Shown: in pieces, positions 59,701-64,000 of the stretch
How the letters are laid out: each line of letters opens with the position of its first letter
How positions within the stretch are numbered: the stretch's first letter is position 1
From: Cristatella mucedo
Lineage: Eukaryota; Bryozoa; Phylactolaemata; Cristatellidae
Direction of reading: 5' to 3'
NCBI GenBank assembly: GCA_009760855.2
Contig: WPIO01000005.1
Location: forward strand, 7,410,001-7,474,000
Length of the DNA: 64,000 nt
The notes under the pieces: generated by a model
What the model saw: the letters and a program-made list of their open reading frames with translations, nothing else
Told to the model about the DNA's origin: nothing
Database searches by the model: none
Made by a program: the position numbers and the translations under genes

Positions 59701-62700
59701 TCAGCGACGAACGAGCCGAACGCGGCTCTCAGCCCCGGCCTAGCGCCTCGCCGCCGCTGCCGCCTACTCACGCGACGAGCTCGGAACGTAGTACGGCGCG
59801 CAGTCGTAGTCGGCGATGAGAGCAGCCACTGTCTGGAAGGAAACGATGCAAGCGGCGACTGAATGTGGAGAAGAGCCACGCGCATCGACCATCCAGCCCC
59901 CTCCTGCCCACGCCTAGAGCAGAGCCCGGCACCGAGAGGACGCTCGAACGCCGGCGCCCCGAGCCGCCGAGATCCGCCACTTCAAGCTTCGCGCCTCACC
60001 GCCCTCTCCGCCCTGCCGCATGCGGAGCGGAGCGCTCGGCGTGCTTCTGCACCGGTGCGGCTCGGCGCCATTCGCGGAACGCCTCGTCAGCGATTAGGAT
60101 TTTAAAACTTCGCTTGAAAGAAGAGAAACGACTGTACGCCGTTGTGAGAGCGGAGGCAACCATTTGCGGGCCAGAAGGGAAGGGAATGCTTGCTGGAGAG
60201 AAAGGAAGAGCCGCTCAATTTCAGAGGCCAAATCTACCTAGATAATAATAATGATAATTCATCCGATACATCGCGCTCAGAGAATTCAACCTCTTTCTAG
60301 CCACTTTACATTTGCGACGACGCCGTCTTCGGGCTATCCGCTGCAGACTGCGGCTCAAGAGCCGCTCGCCGACCGCTCGCCGACCGCCGCTATCTCGGCT
60401 CGACGCTCTTCACTTCTCGCACGTCTGCCGCCCAGCGGAGCTGCCGCGCGGAGCCGGCGAACGCCGCGCGGACCTCTCAGCACGGAGCTCGCACCTTCCG
60501 CCGACTGGATGCGCGGCTCTAATAACCGGCACCGGCCGGACGCAGCACTCGCGGTGGGGGGGGGGGGGGGGGGGGGCGCTCGCGCTCCGCCCGACCGACC
60601 GACTCACCTTGGGGCTAGTCGCCGCGCTCACCGCGTACTTGCAGATCATCTTGCTGCGCTTCGCCCGGGCGATGTTGAGCGCCGTTTGCCCGCCTGTCGC
60701 GGCCGCCGACTCGGCGGCCGCCTGAGCGTACCACGACCAGTACTCGCTCGGGCACGCGTTGAGGCAGACCTGCGGCGTCGGGCAGCCGTTGGCGAGCACC
60801 GCCGGCCCCAGCTTGGCGCAGTCCAGCAGGTCGAAAAAGAACAGCACCGACTGGTTCCTGCGCGGAAGACGCGCTCGCGGGCTGGTCGACGCGGCGTCGG
60901 TCTGTTCGCGTTACGAAGCGACGGCGTCGGCTAGCAGTGTCGAGCTTCTGGGCGCGCGCGGAGGGCGCTGGACGCAGTCTGGCCAGCGGCGGGCAGACGG
61001 AAAAGAATCAGCCAGGAAGAAGAGCGGTTAGCCCATGTAGGCGATCGACGGAGGCGCCGGAGGGAGGCACGGCAACCTCAGAGTCATCGTCTGGGGCAGG
61101 CGGAGCGGGGCGGCCGCGAGCGCTGCAGTCGCTGCTGCTGCAAGCGGCTTCAATGCTCGTAGTTCAAGTTCAGGCTTTCTAACGAGCCATTCGCATCTAT
61201 AACACAGCGATAGCTCGGCAGCGTGCTTTGCGCGTCTCGCCTTGGAGGCTCTCGACGCTCACCTTCGCGAACACTCGGCGAGCAGCCACGCCGGAAGCAC
61301 TCTCAGCGGCCATACTGGAAGCACTCTCAGCAAGCTCATGCCCCGCTTCGCTCATCGTCGAGTTATGCACTGGCGCTCGACTATCGGCGCCACTCGGCGT
61401 CGTTCGGGCATGTAGCTCAAGATAGCACGGATTGAAATGCCACAGCGGCGGCCCGATGTAATGCAAGGTCCAAGCTGGAGCCGAGCGATAACCGGTTTTG
61501 GGGGGAACGGTGAGTCCACAAAGTAACGTACGGAGGCTCCGGGCTCGCGAGTGCCGTCGCCGCGTCCGGGCGCTCAAGGCTCGTAGCCGGGCGGGGCCTT
61601 GGAGTACGCGTTAGAAGCCTGAGGCCTGCCTTAGAAGCCTGAGGCCGGCCTCAGAAGCCTGAGGCCTCGTAGCAGCAGCTAGGTCGACGCTGAAGCGATC
61701 GGCTGAGGCTGCGAGCAGCGTATTGCAGAGAACTCACGAGAACTGCCCGTAGCCGCACAGGTTGCCGTCCGAGTCGGAGGGGTAGATCAGTATCGTCGGG
61801 TCGCCATTAATGTAGCCTGGCAACAAACGAGAGGGTGGGCGGCGCTCTTCGTAGCACAGCGGCGAGTTCTCGGCAACGCACTGCTGCAGTGCGTCTGCAT
61901 GTCTGCAAGTGAGCCTACCGCGACGACCCGCTCGACGCCGAACGAACGGCAACGGAAGGCAGCCGATTGGCGAATGGAGCAGCCGCCCGTCGACCTCTCG
62001 CCCACGTGACTCGGCCGATCGGAGGCCGTTAGGAATTTGGCGGAAGGCGCAGGCGAGGAGCTGCTTCGCTGCGTCCTAGCCATCTCAGCCTTCGCAACCG
62101 CCTATACACGCCCACACGTCCTGTAGAAGCGCACTGCACGGTGCGCCATCCAGCTATTACAGGGCTGAGCTACTCGGCCTACTGGCATACGCCGCTTCGG
62201 CAGCTGCTGACACCATCTGCATCTGACTTAATCCGCCACGGCGAGCAGTGTAAGGAAGGTTCTGTAAGTAAGGAAAGTTAGTATAAGGTAAGTAAGTTCT
62301 GTTGTAAGGAAGGCTGCTGTACACTTAGTGGCTCTCGACATACATATATTTGCGTTCAATTCACTAATGCAAGCTTTGGCTCTGTGCTTACAACTTCATA
62401 CATTTAAGATACCGTAAAGTCTGTCATCTCCTTCACTTAACAGCAGTCGGATATGTTTGCGATAAGAGGAGGTGTCACCTTCTGTGCTTACAACTTCATA
62501 CATTTAAAATACCGTAAAGTCTGTCATCTCCATGACTTAACAGCAGTCGGATATGTTTGCGATAAGTGGAGGTGTCACCTGAATGCTGATAGAAATGGGC
62601 GGGCCGAAAAGGCAGCCAGCCCATCCAACGCGCCCGCCCATCCATCGTCTCACTGGGAAGACAGTGCTGTTAGGTACAGAACAAATTCTTCCGCAAATGA

Positions 62701-62995
62701 ATGGATCTGATTAGCCAACCGCTTTCAGCGCTGCATCCGCGTTCGTGCTCACGTGCCGCCGACGGCGCTCTTTCCTTCGTTTTAGCTGCTCTCTGCGGAA
62801 CGTCGACGACCGCTGTAACCCTGCGGTACCTTAGCTGAGTTTTCAATTAGCGTCAACGAAAACGGAACTTACCGACGATGCCCACGGCGACCATGCCGAG
62901 AACGCAAATGAAGAACAGTATGCAGCATAACACGTCCGTGCAGCCTCGGTTATGTATGGGACCGTTGAATGTCGGGTCGTAGGCAGCCGGCTCGC
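52006..62995 (-). CDS. SLC44A2-like: Choline transporter-like protein, SLC44 family (17 exons, 5' partial)
   Basis: This is a multi-pass membrane protein of the choline-transporter-like (CTL/SLC44) family, which moves choline or related amines across the plasma membrane or organelle membranes. Exons, in transcript order: 62995-62873, 61816-61738, 60857-60608, 59832-59772, 59510-59360, 59117-59034, 58892-58780, 58608-58386, 58191-57963, 57712-57486, 57270-57142, 57031-56962, 55966-55893, 55427-55357, 53993-53899, 52320-52236, 52127-52006. All junctions are GT-AG and every phase joins, giving 727 residues plus a stop. Known SLC44A2 proteins are about 706 residues. Landmarks: [88 protein letters not shown] count ten membrane segments. 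The first visible exon starts with 2 bases of a split codon, so a short first coding exon lies further right. Confidence 0.95.
52236..52320 (-). CDS. SLC44A2-like: SLC44-like exon 16 (TM10)
   Basis: Residues 660-687: [20 protein letters not shown] then VDTLFLCF, the final membrane segment and signature. Donor GTAAGT. Confidence 0.96.
53899..53993 (-). CDS. SLC44A2-like: SLC44-like exon 15 (TM9 end, TM10 start)
   Basis: Residues 628-659: [20 protein letters not shown] then [11 protein letters not shown]. Flanked by the two longest introns (about 1.4 and 1.6 kb). Donor GTAAGT. Confidence 0.95.
55357..55427 (-). CDS. SLC44A2-like: SLC44-like exon 14 (TM9 start)
   Basis: Residues 604-627: [20 protein letters not shown] then GGI. 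Acceptor TCTCTTTAG, donor GTGAGT. Confidence 0.95.
55893..55966 (-). CDS. SLC44A2-like: SLC44-like exon 13 (TM8)
   Basis: Residues 580-603: [20 protein letters not shown] then RNIIR. Acceptor TTTGTAG, donor GTACGT. Confidence 0.96.
56666..56749. repeat. (CT)n microsatellite in SLC44-like intron
   Basis: About 42 CT units in the intron between exons 12 and 13 (GA repeats in the transcript), flanked by tct/tgtc-rich low-complexity DNA from 56500. ORFs with long SLSLSL runs here are artefacts. Confidence 0.97.
56962..57031 (-). CDS. SLC44A2-like: SLC44-like exon 12 (Cys-rich)
   Basis: Residues 556-579: [20 protein letters not shown] then YIL. The four-cysteine motif is near-invariant in the family. 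Donor GTAAGT. Confidence 0.96.
57142..57270 (-). CDS. SLC44A2-like: SLC44-like exon 11 (TM7)
   Basis: Residues 513-555: [20 protein letters not shown] then [14 protein letters not shown]; the HTGS(L/V)AFG motif and the cytoplasmic EYLD..LK motif are family signatures. Confidence 0.96.
57486..57712 (-). CDS. SLC44A2-like: SLC44-like exon 10 (TM6)
   Basis: Residues 438-512: end of the loop (NAS sequon, ICSY), then [18 protein letters not shown] and [14 protein letters not shown], the most recognisable SLC44 block. Acceptor with an eight-T tract. Confidence 0.96.
57963..58191 (-). CDS. SLC44A2-like: SLC44-like exon 9 (TM5 and Ser-rich loop)
   Basis: Residues 361-437: [20 protein letters not shown] then [13 protein letters not shown] (segment 5), followed by a serine-rich extracellular loop with sequons NVT, NQS and NSS. 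The usual family cysteines of this loop are mostly replaced by serine. Donor GTGAGG. Confidence 0.92.
58386..58608 (-). CDS. SLC44A2-like: SLC44-like exon 8 (TM4)
   Basis: Residues 287-360: a short loop with sequons NST and NMT, then [20 protein letters not shown] (segment 4) and [18 protein letters not shown], the basic cytoplasmic motif typical of the family. Donor GTACGT. Confidence 0.95.
58780..58892 (-). CDS. SLC44A2-like: SLC44-like exon 7 (TM2-TM3)
   Basis: Residues 249-286: [17 protein letters not shown] and [20 protein letters not shown], membrane segments 2 and 3. Acceptor GTGTAG, donor GTGAGT. Confidence 0.94.
59034..59117 (-). CDS. SLC44A2-like: SLC44-like exon 6
   Basis: Residues 221-248: [20 protein letters not shown] then SRWYLLA, the amphipathic end of the loop leading into membrane segment 2. 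Donor GTAAGA. Confidence 0.9.
59360..59510 (-). CDS. SLC44A2-like: SLC44-like exon 5
   Basis: Residues 171-220: YGRCLPSF (family 'RRCFP' position) followed by a loop rich in N-glycosylation sequons (NVS, NIS, NQS). Acceptor TTTTTAG, donor GTGAGT. Confidence 0.92.
59772..59832 (-). CDS. SLC44A2-like: SLC44-like exon 4
   Basis: Residues 151-170: [20 protein letters not shown]. The DCP-like DCAP and PS residues align with the family loop. Donor GTGAGT, acceptor CCTTCCAG. Confidence 0.9.
60239..60318 (-). mobile_element. Orphan L2-family 3' tail in SLC44-like intron
   Basis: 'ataataataatgataattc' then 'cgcgctcagagaattcaac' and 'tctagccactttaca': reverse complement of the family tail with no coding part, in the intron between exons 3 and 4. 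Same strand as the gene. Confidence 0.8.
60556..60576. repeat. 21-base G run
   Basis: An uninterrupted run of 21 G (C in the transcript), about 30 bases downstream of the exon 3 donor. Confidence 0.97.
60608..60857 (-). CDS. SLC44A2-like: SLC44-like exon 3
   Basis: Residues 67-150 of the large extracellular loop: [33 protein letters not shown], then an alanine-rich stretch and MICKYA. I use the donor AAG|GTGAGT at 60607 because it matches the consensus and best fits family spacing. An earlier in-frame donor (GCG|GTGAGC, exon end 60632) would shorten the loop by eight residues. Confidence 0.9.
61611..61670. repeat. Three tandem 20-bp units in SLC44-like intron
   Basis: Units T(T/C)AGAAGCCTGAGGCCnnn(C/T) at 61611-61630, 61631-61650 and 61651-61670, differing at a few positions, between exons 2 and 3. 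Confidence 0.95.
61738..61816 (-). CDS. SLC44A2-like: SLC44-like exon 2
   Basis: Residues 41-66 plus split codon. Reads [20 protein letters not shown]; the GDP...YP.DS.G..CG pattern is the start of the first extracellular loop in CTL proteins. Donor GTGAGT. Confidence 0.93.
62381..62580. repeat. 100-bp tandem duplication in SLC44-like intron
   Basis: 62381-62480 and 62481-62580 are identical except at four positions. Both begin 'tctgtgcttacaacttcata' and end 'ggtgtcacct'. It lies in the intron between visible exons 1 and 2. Confidence 0.97.
62873..62995 (-). CDS. SLC44A2-like: SLC44-like exon 1 of those visible (TM1)
   Basis: Visible residues 1-40. Acceptor TTTGCAG with a CTAAC branch-like motif just upstream; donor GTAAGT. 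Encodes the family N-terminal signature [16 protein letters not shown] and membrane segment 1 ([20 protein letters not shown]). There is no ATG in this frame here, so translation starts in an upstream exon. Confidence 0.93.
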
Positions 62996-63397
62996 CTGCA
63001 AAGTCGGTTAGAAAAGAGATGACCACAAAGGCCGACGGCGGGGGCTGCGATTCCACCAAGAGCGCCGCCACTTAGCAGTCGGCTGCAGCGCTTCTCGGCC
63101 CGGTGCCCTGGTCTTTTTATCGGACGCCTGGAGTTTCCAGCACCTGTGTGCGTGCATCAAACTCGCGAGCCACCGGCCGGCTCAATTACGCAACGGCACG
63201 ATTTCGCGTGCATTAATTACACAATCGGCATTTGCCTCGGCATGTAATAAGCGGAGAAGACGTGCTCCGTGAAGTCCACACGTCGCCCCCAATTGTGGTA
63301 GGGTACTTTAACGCGGCGAAGGGCAGATATACGTCGACGCTGTGCAATTGAGGCGAAGGCATCGCTTGCCTCCTAAATTTCACCTCGCCGTCTGCAC

Positions 63398-63838
63398 CGA
63401 TGTCGCAACTGAATGCTTGCCTTGCCGACATTCGATCCTGGATGTCGGAAAACTTTTTAAAACTACATGACGACAAAACCGAACGGCTGCTCATAGGACA
63501 CCCTAAGCGTGTGGCTGGATTAAAAGGGTTTACTCATCTAATAGGGGATGCTGTTGTGCGACCATCCCCACATGCTCAAAATTTAGGTGTCGTTTTCGAC
63601 AGCTGCCTAAATTTTTAAAGTTTCATTCAGAACACTACTTCTACAGCTAGCCATCACGTCCGATCCCTTTCCAAGATTACGAGCTATCTTCCACAGTGGC
63701 TTGCAAAAAATTTAACCAGCTCTTTAGTTCTGTCTCGGCATGATTATTGTAATTCCCTTTTGGCTGGGCTACCAAAGAACGCAACTAGGCCACAGCAGCT
63801 GACTCTGAATATGGCTGCAAGGCGTGCGCTGCTCAGCC
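63398..63838 (+). mobile_element. Fragment of a second L2-clade LINE family
   Basis: Frame 63400-63618 reads LNACLADIRSWMSENFLKLH, DDKTERLLIG and AQNLGVVFDSCLNF. After frameshifts, SRHDYCNSLLAGLPKN follows (about 63735-63785). These blocks order as in L2-type LINEs just after the YADD motif, but residues and DNA differ clearly from the family that dominates the window. No tail is seen. It sits on the opposite strand upstream of the visible SLC44-like exons. Confidence 0.78.
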
Positions 63839-63854
63839 ACGTGCCTCTGCCTCT

Positions 63855-64000
63855 CCGCCGCCACCGCCGCCGCCGCCACCGCCGAGACAATCAATTTCTG
63901 TTTCTCATCTCTGGCCGCTCTAGGGCGGCACGGCCAAGCTTGCGAACGCGCGTCCGTCGCGGCGCGCCAAGTACGAGCGTGCTCGCGCGTGCGACTAAGC
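63855..64000. other. CCG/CCA-rich repeat and GC-rich window edge
   Basis: (CCGCCA)n-like DNA at 63855-63885, then GC-rich, CpG-rich sequence to the end. It could belong to the promoter or first exon of the SLC44-like gene, but I could not identify a start codon plus a phase-1 donor. Confidence 0.35.

Noticed and set aside
62996-63071. Extension of the first visible SLC44-like exon to a start codon at 63071
   Set aside because: That codon is GTG, not ATG, and a strong acceptor (TTTGCAG with branch-like CTAAC) separates it from the conserved YDPTF block.

Overview
This is a piece of a eukaryotic (metazoan, most likely invertebrate) nuclear genome. The evidence is a multi-exon gene with GT-AG introns, many decayed non-LTR retrotransposons, a tRNA-derived SINE, solo LTRs and long dinucleotide microsatellites. 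The species cannot be named from the sequence.

One host gene is clear. It is a choline-transporter-like protein of the SLC44 family (closest to the SLC44A2/4/5 group) on the minus strand between 62995 and 52006. I resolved 17 coding exons whose phases all join, giving 727 residues to the stop codon. Only the short N-terminal first coding exon is missing; it must lie to the right of 62995, probably beyond the window edge. The 5' half of the gene (57-63 kb) is very GC-rich and the 3' half (52-57 kb) is AT-rich.

The left two thirds (0-43 kb) is a graveyard of mobile elements. The main one is a single family of L2-clade (CR1/L2-like) LINE with a (F)YADD reverse transcriptase and a hairpin 3' end followed by an (ATT)n tail. 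About 20 copies or fragments lie in both orientations; all are 5'-truncated and most carry frameshifts. One copy is inserted inside another with a 5-bp target-site duplication (13300-15758), and a second nested pair lies at 20618-21850. A tRNA-headed SINE at 31474-31628 carries the same kind of 3' tail, so it probably parasitises this LINE. A distinct L2-clade family is represented at 63398-63838, and a LINE with a restriction-enzyme-like endonuclease (R2/NeSL-like) at 49.7-51.3 kb.

Two solo LTRs of one LTR-retrotransposon family lie in opposite orientation at 4577-5803 and 46055-47377. Both have TG...CA ends and 4-bp target duplications. The left one splits a decayed, multi-copy-type gene (3765-6330, minus); the right one landed in a (TA)n microsatellite. 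A second decayed mobile-element-like gene is at 7796-8575.

A GC-rich, CpG-rich block at 42.6-44.9 kb may be a promoter region or the edge of a second gene, but I could not assign exons to it. The remaining stretches are AT-rich sequence in which I recognise nothing. I found no CRISPR array, operon or rRNA gene. I saw no wholly new system; the most useful observations are the datable nested insertions, the LTR architecture and the SLC44 gene model.
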